Assembly: GCA_019745975.1 (NCBI GenBank)
Contig: JAIESQ010000045.1
Location: 104,599 to 168,598 of the forward strand
DNA: 64,000 nt
Direction: 5' to 3'
From: Pirellulales bacterium
Lineage (GTDB): Bacteria; Planctomycetota; Planctomycetia; Pirellulales; JAEUIK01
Position numbers and translations under genes: made by a program. Below the pieces are notes generated by a model. The model searched no databases. It saw only the letters and a list, made by a program, of their open reading frames with translations, and was not told where the DNA came from. Of the stretch, positions 28,751-37,138 are shown piece after piece. The stretch's first letter is position 1; each line of letters opens with the position of its first letter.

Positions 28751-29794
28751 ATGGCAAGCGTCAAACTGCTTCTTGTCGGCATCGTCATGCTTGCCGTCGA
28801 TGCGCGAGCCGACGGCGCCGCGGCTCCACGCGTCCAGTTCGACATCGTCACCGACGACGGTGTGCCTGCGGAAGTCATCCGTGACTGGTATCAAGTCTTC
28901 GCCGATTTGCAGGTGCGGCAAGCCGACTTCCACGCCCCCCGCGGCGCGCAACCGCTCGAGATTGAAACCCTCGGGCGCGGATCGGGCTACGTCGTGCACG
29001 GCCGCTTGACGAGGGCGCGAGAATTGCTCATCCCCGGCAACCGCTTCGCGCTGGCCGATCGCACGCGGCTGGCTGCCTGGATCGAACGCTTGGCGAGCGA
29101 CGGGCCAGCAGCCCTGGCCGACGCGCGCCCCGACGCGTTTGGCCTGCCGGCGACCACGCTCGATAAGCTCCGCCAGCGACTGGCCAGGCCATACGAAGCC
29201 GCCACACGCGGCCGCTCGCCCAGCGATGTCGTCGACGACCTTGCCGACTCACTGAGTCTCGATGTCATCGGCTCCGCTGCCCTGCGGTCGAACCTCGGCC
29301 GTGCCGAGCCGGTGAACGACGAACTCCAAGGTCTCGCCGCCGGCACGGTACTGGCCGCAACACTGCGCGGTGTCGGGCTTGGCTTCGCACCACAACGCGG
29401 CGGCGATGAGCGGCTGCGGGTGGCCTTGATCGCTCTCGATCCTAAGGCTGCTCGCACTGTCGAAACCTGGCCTGTCGGCTGGCCGGCCGACGACCGCCGG
29501 CGGGAGCTCGTTCCCAAGCTTTTTGAGTTTCTGAACGTCGAGATCGACGGCGTCTCGGTCGGCGAGGCCGTCGACAACATCGCGCCGCGGCTGGACGTGC
29601 CGGTGCTTTACGATCGCGCGGCGCTGGCGCGGCACAAGGTCGATGTCTCGAACATCGACGCGGCAGTCCCCGCCAAGCGCACCAGCTACAGCTTGCTGTT
29701 GCAGAAGTTGCTGTTCCAAGCGCGGCTGAAGTACGAATTGCGCGTCGACGACGGCGGCCGACCGTTCATTTGGATTACTACGATCAAGAAGTAA
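28751..29794 (+). CDS. Exported protein of unknown function, 347 aa
   Basis: Begins with a signal peptide MASVKLLLVGIVMLAVDARA. The last about 100 residues look like a secretin/TonB short N-terminal (STN)-like fold: LFEFLNVEIDGVSVGEAVDN, PVLYDRAALARHKVDVSN and, near the end, KLLFQARLKYELRVDDGGRP. Such domains bind peptides in the periplasm. I do not recognise the first 200 residues. It is followed 46 bp later by the decarboxylase alpha-chain gene on the same strand, without an obvious functional link. Confidence 0.7.
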   Translation: MASVKLLLVGIVMLAVDARADGAAAPRVQFDIVTDDGVPAEVIRDWYQVFADLQVRQADFHAPRGAQPLEIETLGRGSGYVVHGRLTRARELLIPGNRFALADRTRLAAWIERLASDGPAALADARPDAFGLPATTLDKLRQRLARPYEAATRGRSPSDVVDDLADSLSLDVIGSAALRSNLGRAEPVNDELQGLAAGTVLAATLRGVGLGFAPQRGGDERLRVALIALDPKAARTVETWPVGWPADDRRRELVPKLFEFLNVEIDGVSVGEAVDNIAPRLDVPVLYDRAALARHKVDVSNIDAAVPAKRTSYSLLLQKLLFQARLKYELRVDDGGRPFIWITTIKK

Positions 29795-29840
29795 CGCGCG
29801 CCGCGGCGGCGCAACACGCCACGCACGGAGCACATTGGGC

Positions 29841-30320
29841 ATGTTCACCGGAGAAGATGTCGCCGCGACGCTCGCCCAGCTCGGCATCTCGCACGTGGTC
29901 TGGTTGCCCGATTCGGCGCTCGGCCCCTGGGAAGCCGCGCTTGAAGCCAGCCCGATCAAGCTCGTCCGCGCCTGTCGCGAAGGAGAAGCCTGGGCAATCG
30001 CCGCTGGGCTATATCTCGGTGGAGCGCAGCCGCTGGTGATGATCCAGAATACCGGCTTGTTCGAGTCGGGCGATGCCCTGCGCAACGTGCTCTTCGATCT
30101 GCAGTTGCCGCTCTACGCCGTCATCGGCTATCGCAGCTATCTGGTGCCCGACTCGCCCGACACGGCCAAACGCTTCACCGAGCCGATCTTGCACGCCTGG
30201 GGGCTTGATTCGATCTTGCTCGAACGACCCGACACCCTTCCGAAACTGGCCGCGCACGTTCGCGCCTGTCAGGCGGCGGGTCGCCCAGGCGTGGCCCTGT
30301 TGGCGGAAGGAAAGATGTAG
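29841..30320 (+). CDS. Thiamine-diphosphate decarboxylase, PYR-domain (alpha) subunit
   Basis: 159 aa. Resembles the N-terminal pyrimidine-binding domain of TPP decarboxylases: GISHVVWLPDSALGPW, the conserved Glu in ACREGEAWAIAAGLYLGG and LVMIQNTGLFESGDALRN. The arrangement as a separate small subunit matches sulfopyruvate decarboxylase ComD and split phosphonopyruvate decarboxylases. The stop is 2 bp from the ATG of the partner subunit, so they form one enzyme. Confidence 0.82.
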   Translation: MFTGEDVAATLAQLGISHVVWLPDSALGPWEAALEASPIKLVRACREGEAWAIAAGLYLGGAQPLVMIQNTGLFESGDALRNVLFDLQLPLYAVIGYRSYLVPDSPDTAKRFTEPILHAWGLDSILLERPDTLPKLAAHVRACQAAGRPGVALLAEGKM

Positions 30321-30322
30321 CC

Positions 30323-30955
30323 ATGTCCGAGCAGGTGCGAACCGCAGCTCGCCCAGCCCCCCAGCGACGCATGCCGCTCGTGCCGGCGCTCGAAGCGTTG
30401 CGCGACCAGCGCCGGGCGGATGAAGTCGTGGTCACGTCAATGGGCTCGGCGCGCGAGTGGCCCAAGCTCTCGCGCCACCCGCTCGACTTTATCTATGTCC
30501 CCTCGGCGATGGGGCAAGCGCAGTCGCTGGCGCTGGGCATCGCGCTGGCGCAACCTGATCGCCCCGTGACCGCCATCTCGGGCGATGGCTCGTTACTGAT
30601 GAACCTCGGCTCCTTGGTCACGCTGGCGGCCAGCGGCGCGCGCAACCTCACCTTGGTCGTGCTCGAGAACGGCATATATGAAGTCACCGGCGGGCAGCGC
30701 ACCGTCGCGTCTTCGCCAGCCCTCGCGCCGGCGCGCGTCGATTTCGCCGCGCTGGCGCTGGCAGCCGGCATCCCATCGGCGCGGCGCTTCGAGGAGCTGT
30801 CGGCGTGGCAGAGCGCCGCCGACGCGACGCTACGGCTGCCCGGTCCGCGCGTGATCGTGTTGTCGGTCGAACCGGTAGCCGACTACGAGCTGCCGACCCC
30901 TAAGCCGGCGATCAGCCAGCGTGCCGCACGGCTGCGCACAGTGCTGGCTCCCTGA
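30323..30955 (+). CDS. Thiamine-diphosphate decarboxylase, PP-domain (beta) subunit
   Basis: 210 aa. The TPP-diphosphate motif is clear: GDGSLLMNLGSLVTLAASG, then LTLVVLENGIYEVTGGQ, i.e. GDG followed about 26 residues later by ENG (the usual final NN is NG). It corresponds to ComE or to the C-terminal half of phosphonopyruvate decarboxylase. With the upstream subunit it should decarboxylate a 3-substituted pyruvate (sulfo- or phosphonopyruvate) to the aldehyde. No PEP mutase or sulfolactate genes are nearby to decide. Confidence 0.85.
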   Translation: MSEQVRTAARPAPQRRMPLVPALEALRDQRRADEVVVTSMGSAREWPKLSRHPLDFIYVPSAMGQAQSLALGIALAQPDRPVTAISGDGSLLMNLGSLVTLAASGARNLTLVVLENGIYEVTGGQRTVASSPALAPARVDFAALALAAGIPSARRFEELSAWQSAADATLRLPGPRVIVLSVEPVADYELPTPKPAISQRAARLRTVLAP

Positions 30956-30979
30956 GCGCAATCGCGACAGCCTTGCGGG

Positions 30980-33136
30980 CTAACGTCGCGCGGCGATCCG
31001 CGGGTCGAGCCGCTGAGCTTCAAGCCAGTGCCCCTTGGCCTCGTCGAATCGTCCCAATTGCTGAAACGCCACGGCGAGTTGCTGGTGGAGCGCCGCCGCG
31101 ACATGTTGAGGATTGCCAGCATCGGGCGGAATGTGCGCTAGCGCCGCTTGCAGACGCGGGATGGCCTCGGCCGAATGGCCTTGCCGCAGTTCGAGCAGGC
31201 CAAGGCTCTGGTTCGCCTCCCAATTGTCGGCTTGCCGCGACAGCAAGTCTTTGTACGTCTGCGACGCATCGGCCAGCTTGCCAGCCATCGCCTGACAGAT
31301 CGCCAGGTCGAGCCTGAATTCTACCTGGTCGGGTTGACGCGCGACGCCGATCTGCAACAGGCGTTCGGCGAAATCGAGATGGCCCGCCTCCACCAGCAGC
31401 CGTGCTCGTCCTCCAAGTTGCACGGCCGGGCGCTGCTCGAGGGTTGGATCGAACCAATACTTCTCGAGTAGCCAATCGCGACTCGGCGTGCCGGTGGCCA
31501 CGTCGCTGGGAATTCGCGCGCGGTAAACGATCAACGGCGAATCGAACCGATCGTCGTAGATGATCGGATCGTGATCTTCCGGCCTCGGTACGGTGATCCG
31601 TGCGTAGCGATAGTACACGCTGTCGACATAAACCAGCGCCACTTCGCGCTCTTGATTGACGAGCCAGCCACTCACGTCGGGAAAGGCCTTCACCGTAAAG
31701 TCGCAAGTGCAATATCCGTGCAGGGTCTTCTCAACGTAGCCGAGCCGCGGCAAGCAGAGATAGTACGCATAGGGGTGCCCCGAGACGATCGGAACATCCG
31801 CGCACTGGCGCTCGACGGCGCGCATGGCACGGATGACCGAGAAATGGTCCCAGCGATACGACGCAAAGTTGCCTTCGGCCGAGTTGCGCCCGCCAGACAT
31901 GTGAATGCGATCGCGACCTTGCCAATTGGCGAAGTTGTACGCCGTGTCGACCGTGAGAATGAAGGCCAAGATACCGATCGCCAGCCGCCGGCGTGCGGGT
32001 TCGCGCAGCAGCAGGTCTCCCGCTATCAGGAACGCAAACGGGATCGATAGCGTGTAGTAGCGCGGGCAGCGGTCATGAACGTACCAGGCGATGGCCGCCA
32101 GCGTGCCGGCATACACGAGTCCGGAGAACAAGGCCACCTCGTGCCGTTGCAGCAGGCTTTGGCAGGATCTCCACGGCGCCGCCACGAGCGCGCCAAGCGA
32201 ACCGCCGCGCACAGAGCTGATCGCCACGCGGCACAGACCGATGGTGACGAGCAGCAGTAGCAGCACTGCATCCAGCGCCAAAGTCGGGCTGCCAAGTAGA
32301 AACTCCGGTAAGAAGCGACTGAGCATGGGGGTCTTGAGAATCTTCGCGCTGTACCCACTCCAGTCGTAGAGCGCGTAGCACGCTGCCACGCTCAGCGCGG
32401 CCATGATCGTCGCCGTCATCGCGCGGCGCCGTTCGGCGCTGCTCGCGACGTTCCAGTTCGCCGCGAGCCAGGCGACGAGCGCCAGCAGCGTCGCCACCAC
32501 GACAATCAGGCCCGTGGCTTTGATGAAGAAGGCCAGCACCGCCAACAGCACCGCGGTCCGGAAGCGGCGCTTCACAAGCAGCCAGGCCACGCCGAGCGCG
32601 CAAGTGGCCAGCGGCAAGTCGAGACCAAGCATGTCGACCTGCACGGAGAACACCGGAGTGGCCAGCACGGCCAGCGCCGTCAGCGTTCGCACGGTCGCTC
32701 CGGCGGCCGCTGGCAAGAGCGCGTACACCAGGACCAACGCCGCCGCCCCGCAAGCCAGCACAATCAGGTGATAAACGACAAACAGCCACACCGGGCTCGG
32801 CAAGGCCAGCATCCCCGCGGCCACGAGCGTCGGCACGATGCTGATCATGTAGCAATAGGGTCCGCCTTCGTTGAAGTACGGCTGCTCGCGCAGCGCCAGA
32901 TAATCGAACCGTGAGTCGGCCAGATAGTTGGCCTCCATGAACACCGCCGTCGCGCAGTCGTGATAGGGGGGCGTGGCCACGATCTCCCAGCGCAACGCGA
33001 CGAGTGCAAGAAACACGACCAGCCAGGCGCCCCAGGGACCAACGCCCCGCAGCGACGCCAGCCACGCATCGCGGCGCTCGTCGCTCGCGCGCCGCGCCTC
33101 TGCCACCTGACTGGAACTCCCTACTTCGGCGCGCAT
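30980..33136 (-). CDS. GT39-like membrane glycosyltransferase with C-terminal TPR repeats
   Basis: 718 aa. The N-terminal 430 residues contain about ten to twelve membrane helices, with the acidic first periplasmic loop (PPYHDCATAVFMEANYLADS) seen in dolichyl/undecaprenyl-phosphate-sugar-dependent GT-C enzymes. A soluble region follows, and the last about 130 residues form TPR-like helices (LVEAGHLDFAERLLQIGVAR, ANQSLGLLELRQGHSAEAIP, QQLAVAFQQLGRFDEAKGHW). The donor and acceptor are unknown. Convergent with the decarboxylase genes. Confidence 0.72.
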   Translation of the reverse strand: MRAEVGSSSQVAEARRASDERRDAWLASLRGVGPWGAWLVVFLALVALRWEIVATPPYHDCATAVFMEANYLADSRFDYLALREQPYFNEGGPYCYMISIVPTLVAAGMLALPSPVWLFVVYHLIVLACGAAALVLVYALLPAAAGATVRTLTALAVLATPVFSVQVDMLGLDLPLATCALGVAWLLVKRRFRTAVLLAVLAFFIKATGLIVVVATLLALVAWLAANWNVASSAERRRAMTATIMAALSVAACYALYDWSGYSAKILKTPMLSRFLPEFLLGSPTLALDAVLLLLLVTIGLCRVAISSVRGGSLGALVAAPWRSCQSLLQRHEVALFSGLVYAGTLAAIAWYVHDRCPRYYTLSIPFAFLIAGDLLLREPARRRLAIGILAFILTVDTAYNFANWQGRDRIHMSGGRNSAEGNFASYRWDHFSVIRAMRAVERQCADVPIVSGHPYAYYLCLPRLGYVEKTLHGYCTCDFTVKAFPDVSGWLVNQEREVALVYVDSVYYRYARITVPRPEDHDPIIYDDRFDSPLIVYRARIPSDVATGTPSRDWLLEKYWFDPTLEQRPAVQLGGRARLLVEAGHLDFAERLLQIGVARQPDQVEFRLDLAICQAMAGKLADASQTYKDLLSRQADNWEANQSLGLLELRQGHSAEAIPRLQAALAHIPPDAGNPQHVAAALHQQLAVAFQQLGRFDEAKGHWLEAQRLDPRIAARR

Positions 33137-33216
33137 CGTTCGTGGCCAAATGATGTGATGTGATCAACCGATCGTACCGGGACCACCGGGTTACTCCGGC
33201 ACTCACCGGCAGCTCG

Positions 33217-34794
33217 TCACCGCGGCAATGCCCCCGCTCCGCTTCGAGCCGCCGATTTCACCGCGCCGACAATCAGCTCTTCGACTTCCGGAGCCCATGG
33301 ACAGGGCAGGCCGTAGTAGACCATCGCCCCGCCCCCTTCGTAGCCCCCTTCGGCCAGCACGCGTCGCGAGGGGATGTAAGCCATCACGTCGTTCGTGTAA
33401 CCGGCGATCCAAGCGGTCGTCGGCTCAAGCTCAACCTTCAACCGCAGCGCGTAGTCGACCACGACTTCGCCCCCCAGCGTGACGAACACCAGCTCGGGAT
33501 CGAGCCGCCACGATTGCACGGGATAAGGGTACGTGGCTGCCAGCGGCTGACCTGCGTCGATCTGCGCCAGCAGGCGCTTCGCCCGATTCGCCTGATAGCG
33601 ATCGTTCGCTGTCGACTGATTTACCAACTCGTCGCGAGTCGGCAGCGTTCCCAGCGGCAAGTCGACCTCTTGATACTCAACCGCCAATGGCCCGCGCGCC
33701 GGCTTCGTCGGGCCGGCTAGCGCCGTCTCAACCGCGGCTGCCAACTTTTCGCCGTAGCCGCGGGCCAGCTCGACCGTCTGCCGGGGCAGCGGATTCTGAT
33801 CGGCCCCGCAGCCCGCGAAGAACAGCGCCGTCGCGCCGGGATGCGCCTCTTCGAGTTTTAGCATCGCGAACCCCGGATAATCTCCCGACCACCGATAAAA
33901 CGACAACGTCGTGGCGTGACAGGCATATCCGAACAGCACTGCGTGCAAGGCGCCAGTGTCGGCGCGGTGCACGGCCAGCACCGGCACGCGATGATCGACC
34001 GGCCCGACGAGCGCTCCCTGCTCACGCAGCTTGGGGACCTCGGGCTCGCGATTGTTACGGCGATTCACGGCGAAGTCGGTCGAGCCTTCGGTCCATGTCA
34101 CCCGAGCGGGGCGCAAGTCGTCGACGGCCGACGCCACGACGCCGACCAGTTTTTCAGGCAGGGCGGCGGTGTACTCGCGCGCCAGTTGCTGCTGCTGGTC
34201 GTCGAGAAAGTACATCGTCCCCAAGTTTTCGCCGACGACCGGTCCTGTGTGCGTGTGCGAGCAGCAGATCGCCACGCGCGCGGCGGGCAGCCCCGTGCGT
34301 TCTTCGACTCGCTTCTTGACTGCCAGCGAAAACTCGCGGTCGATCCCCACCAGGTCGAGCGTGAGCACGGCCACGCGCTGCCCCTGATCGTCTTCGAGCA
34401 CCAGTGCTTTGGCCCACAAGTCGGTGAGCTTCCCTTCGGCCGGATGGTTTCGCGAGGCATAGCCCGACATCCACATCGGCCGCTCGGGCGTGATCGTGAC
34501 CTTGGCGGCGCCGGCGCGCCAGGCAGGTTCCTCGGCAATGACCACCATTGAATTCATCCAAGTGGCCGCGACTACTACCAGCCACATGACGATCCGACGG
34601 CAACGTGTCAGCAAACTCCGGGTGCCACGGGCTCTGCCCGTGCCGCTAGACATTGCTAGAAGTAGTTTCAAAACCAGCATTGAACCGGCATCGGGTGCCA
34701 CTGCTAGCTCGTCTAGCAGTGCTGTGTCGAAGTTTGCACTGCTGGGCAAGCCAGCGGTGGCACCCAATTCAGGTTTTGAAACTGCTTCTAGCAT
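33217..34794 (-). CDS. Neutral-ceramidase-like hydrolase with a family A insertion after the start codon
   Basis: 525 aa as written. The segment after the signal peptide starts WRAGAAKVTITPERPMWMSG, the typical opening of neutral/alkaline ceramidase-like proteins, with the zinc-binding CCSHTHTGP and the later FGYACHATTLSFYRWSGDYP. Bacterial homologues often act on unknown amides. The start ATG follows GAGG 8 bp upstream and is directly followed by a family A element (44 codons); the export signal (RCRRIVMWLVVVAATW) lies after it. ATGs at 34653 and 34587 are alternative starts. It lies 10 bp downstream of the SelA-like gene. Confidence 0.85.
   Translation of the reverse strand: MLEAVSKPELGATAGLPSSANFDTALLDELAVAPDAGSMLVLKLLLAMSSGTGRARGTRSLLTRCRRIVMWLVVVAATWMNSMVVIAEEPAWRAGAAKVTITPERPMWMSGYASRNHPAEGKLTDLWAKALVLEDDQGQRVAVLTLDLVGIDREFSLAVKKRVEERTGLPAARVAICCSHTHTGPVVGENLGTMYFLDDQQQQLAREYTAALPEKLVGVVASAVDDLRPARVTWTEGSTDFAVNRRNNREPEVPKLREQGALVGPVDHRVPVLAVHRADTGALHAVLFGYACHATTLSFYRWSGDYPGFAMLKLEEAHPGATALFFAGCGADQNPLPRQTVELARGYGEKLAAAVETALAGPTKPARGPLAVEYQEVDLPLGTLPTRDELVNQSTANDRYQANRAKRLLAQIDAGQPLAATYPYPVQSWRLDPELVFVTLGGEVVVDYALRLKVELEPTTAWIAGYTNDVMAYIPSRRVLAEGGYEGGGAMVYYGLPCPWAPEVEELIVGAVKSAARSGAGALPR
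34656..34791. repeat. Family A palindromic element, copy 5 (136 bp, right after a start codon)
   Basis: Complete copy with CTAGAAGTAG and CTGCTTCTAG ends, and the core with both hairpins. The right end touches the ATG of the ceramidase-like gene (ATG immediately followed by CTAG on the minus strand). Removing 132 bp leaves ATG-CTA-GCA-ATG in frame with the rest of the gene. Confidence 0.92.
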
Positions 34795-34804
34795 CTTTAT
34801 GACC

Positions 34805-36007
34805 TCATCTCGCAGAAAGCAATTCCCGCAGTCGCTCGATCACGATCGATTCTTCTCCAGGTGCCAGACAAAACGGATCGAGCCCGACGACACCTCGATC
34901 GGCCGCCGCCTGCGCGACGAACACGGGCGGATCGCCGGCGGCCAACTTCCGCACCAGCTCGACCGCGCCCAGCGCGGCGCGCTCGTGATCGATCGAAATC
35001 ACTACGTGCGGCCAGAGCCCCGCGCGCGGCGCGAGCTTCACGTCGACTCCGCGCAAGCCCGCTGATCCTTCGGCCAGCCGCGCGGCGGCCGCCGTGTGCC
35101 GCGCAATTTCGGCGTCCTCATCCAGCTCCAGGAAACGCTCCAGCGCCACGGCCAGGCCGACGAGCTCCTCTTTGCCAACTTTGCAGCCGCGGCCAAGGCC
35201 GTGGTTCGGCACGCCATCCCCCAGCCAGTCGCGATCGATCAGGCTCTTGGGCGGGTTCCACAGTGCCGGCAGAAAATCGAGATCGAGCATTTGCAGCGCG
35301 GCCGAAGCAATCAAATCACCGCGGCCGCAGAGGATGCCTGTCGCTTGTGGGCCGCGCAGCCCTTTGCCGCCGCTGAACACCACCAGATCGGCGCCGGCCG
35401 CGATAAAGGTTCGCAAGTTCGCCCGTGGCGGCAGCGCGGCCGAGGCGTCGACAATCACCGGCAGCCCGCGGCGATGCGCGACCGTGACCACGCTCGCCAA
35501 ATCGAGCGGCGAGAAGCCGACGCAAAACGCCACGGCCACGGTGCCGGGGCCGATCGCGGCCTCGATCTCCCACGGTTGCGGATCGCGCGTACGTTCGGCC
35601 AGGCCGACCTCGACCAATCGTGCCCCCGCGGCCCGTAGTGCGTGGTCGTAGGCGTTGCGGTGCGATCGCGGAATGACGATCTCATTGGGCATGCCCGACG
35701 TATCGGGCAAGCGGTCCATCCGGGCGAAATCGCAACCGGCCAGGCAGGCGGCGGCGGCCAACGTCAACCCGGCGGCAGCTCCCGATGTGACGAGCGCCGC
35801 TTGGGCGCCGGTAGCCGCCACGATCCGCCGTCCCACGGCAGCTTGCAACTCGTCGATGGGCACAAAGCCCCGCGCCGCCTCGGCCATGGCGGCGGTGACT
35901 TCGGCTTCCATCCGCGAACCGCCCAAGCGTGTCAGAGTGCCCGCCGCGTTGATGCCTGGGCGCACGCCGAGCTGTTCGTAGACGGGTTGGTGCTCGCGGC
36001 CGACCAT
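34805..36007 (-). CDS. SelA-like PLP-dependent enzyme (DgaE/selenocysteine-synthase fold)
   Basis: 400 aa. It has the fold-type I layout of COG1921: GINAAGTLTRLGGSRM at the start, TSGAAAGLTLAAAACLAG (cofactor phosphate loop), Asp187 in PVIVDASAALPP and the likely PLP lysine Lys215 in FSGGKGLRGPQATG. SelA-like proteins of this size in non-Sec contexts act as lyases, for example on D-glucosaminate-6-phosphate. No selenocysteine genes are seen. The start chosen is the ATG before GREHQP; an upstream ATG would add 27 basic residues. It is translationally close to the ceramidase-like gene. Confidence 0.8.
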   Translation of the reverse strand: MVGREHQPVYEQLGVRPGINAAGTLTRLGGSRMEAEVTAAMAEAARGFVPIDELQAAVGRRIVAATGAQAALVTSGAAAGLTLAAAACLAGCDFARMDRLPDTSGMPNEIVIPRSHRNAYDHALRAAGARLVEVGLAERTRDPQPWEIEAAIGPGTVAVAFCVGFSPLDLASVVTVAHRRGLPVIVDASAALPPRANLRTFIAAGADLVVFSGGKGLRGPQATGILCGRGDLIASAALQMLDLDFLPALWNPPKSLIDRDWLGDGVPNHGLGRGCKVGKEELVGLAVALERFLELDEDAEIARHTAAAARLAEGSAGLRGVDVKLAPRAGLWPHVVISIDHERAALGAVELVRKLAAGDPPVFVAQAAADRGVVGLDPFCLAPGEESIVIERLRELLSAR

Positions 36008-36126
36008 AGAGGCGATTCTGGCTGCCGGTGATGCGCGACGCAAGCGGGCATGGATTGACGACGCTGCCCGAGCTAGCGCGCGGGACAAGTCCCGCGGCTA
36101 ACTGAATTGCAGTGCCTGTCGCGGCG

Positions 36127-37005
36127 TTACTTATCGAACCACTTCTTGATCGTGTAGACGGTTGCGGCGCGGCCCGCCCAGCCGATCGACGTGGTCAGCG
36201 GAATGTGTTTGGGGCAGACGACCACGCAGTTCTGCGCGTTGCCACAATCCTGGATGCCGCCGGGAGCGACCAGCGCCTCGAGCCGCACATCGGCACTCAT
36301 CTTGCCCACCGGATTGCTGTTGAAGTACCGCACCTGGCTGATCGCGTGCGCGCCGATGAACGAGCGGTCGAACGTGGCGTCTTCGCGCGTTTTGAAGTCC
36401 TCGGCCGTCTCGCCGTCGCGCGGCCGCAGCTCGACCTTCTGATACTGGGGGCAGGCCTCCAGACAGCAGCCACAGCTCATGCACTCGCTCAAGGGATACG
36501 CCGTGCGCTGCTGATCCGTCGATTGGCGCGGGCCGGGCCCCAATTCGTAGTAGCCGTCGACCGGAATCCAAGCGCGAATCTTCTCGAGCGCCCGGAACAA
36601 CCGCCGGCGATTGACCACCAGGTCGCGCACCACGGGAAACTTGCTCATCGGCCGCAGCTCAATGCCGTCGGGCTGCTCGTCCAACAGGCGGTCGACCAGG
36701 GCGCTACAGGCCTGACGCGTGCGACCGTTGACCAGCATCGTGCAGGCGCCGCAGACCTCTTCCAGACAGTTGCAATCCCACGCGACCGGTGTGACCTGCC
36801 GGCCATCGACCGTCTCGCTCTGCGCGGCAATCCGCTGCAGCACGCTGATAACGTTCATGTCGGGCTCATACGCCACGCGATGCCGCTCCCAGTAGCTGGC
36901 CTCGCCCGGACCATCCTGTCGCAAAATGCGGACATCGAAGGTGCGGGGCTCGGCCGCGTGGCCATTCGTGTGTTCGTGCGCCGAATGAGTTGCCGTCTGG
37001 GTCAT
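36127..37005 (-). CDS. sdhB: Succinate dehydrogenase/fumarate reductase iron-sulfur subunit
   Basis: 292 aa. The plant-type 2Fe-2S ligands are in CNCLEEVCGAC (Cys80, 85, 88) and RQAC (Cys100). The C-terminal domain has CMSCGCCLEACPQ and further on CGNAQNCVVVCP for the 4Fe-4S and 3Fe-4S clusters. It passes electrons from SdhA to quinone in complex II on the cytoplasmic membrane. The first about 20 residues (His-rich, HSAHEHTNGHAAEP) are an unusual extension. It is the last gene of an sdhC-sdhA-sdhB operon; a family A core hairpin lies just upstream of its start. Confidence 0.95.
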   Translation of the reverse strand: MTQTATHSAHEHTNGHAAEPRTFDVRILRQDGPGEASYWERHRVAYEPDMNVISVLQRIAAQSETVDGRQVTPVAWDCNCLEEVCGACTMLVNGRTRQACSALVDRLLDEQPDGIELRPMSKFPVVRDLVVNRRRLFRALEKIRAWIPVDGYYELGPGPRQSTDQQRTAYPLSECMSCGCCLEACPQYQKVELRPRDGETAEDFKTREDATFDRSFIGAHAISQVRYFNSNPVGKMSADVRLEALVAPGGIQDCGNAQNCVVVCPKHIPLTTSIGWAGRAATVYTIKKWFDK

Positions 37006-37034
37006 GAAAACGAGTTTCCCGGTAGTCGGTCTTG

Positions 37035-37106
37035 GGGTGCCACTGCTAGCTCGTCTAGCAGTGCCGTGTCGACTTTCCACTGCTGGGCAAGCCAGCAGTG
37101 GCACCC
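37035..37106. repeat. Family A core only (partial copy, within the sdh operon)
   Basis: The core from GGGTGCCACTGCT to AGCAGTGGCACCC with both inner hairpins is intact, but the CTAG-bearing terminal arms are missing. It occupies the 133-bp gap between sdhA and sdhB, so it would be transcribed as a large hairpin in the operon mRNA. Confidence 0.85.
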
Positions 37107-37138
37107 GACATTGCCATCTCTTGTTTGTCTGTCGTGTA

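Noticed and set aside
34805..36007. Selenocysteine synthase (selA) for Sec incorporation
   Set aside because: The protein is about 60 residues shorter than classical SelA and no selB, selD or tRNA-Sec is visible; the SelA-like lyase group fits better.
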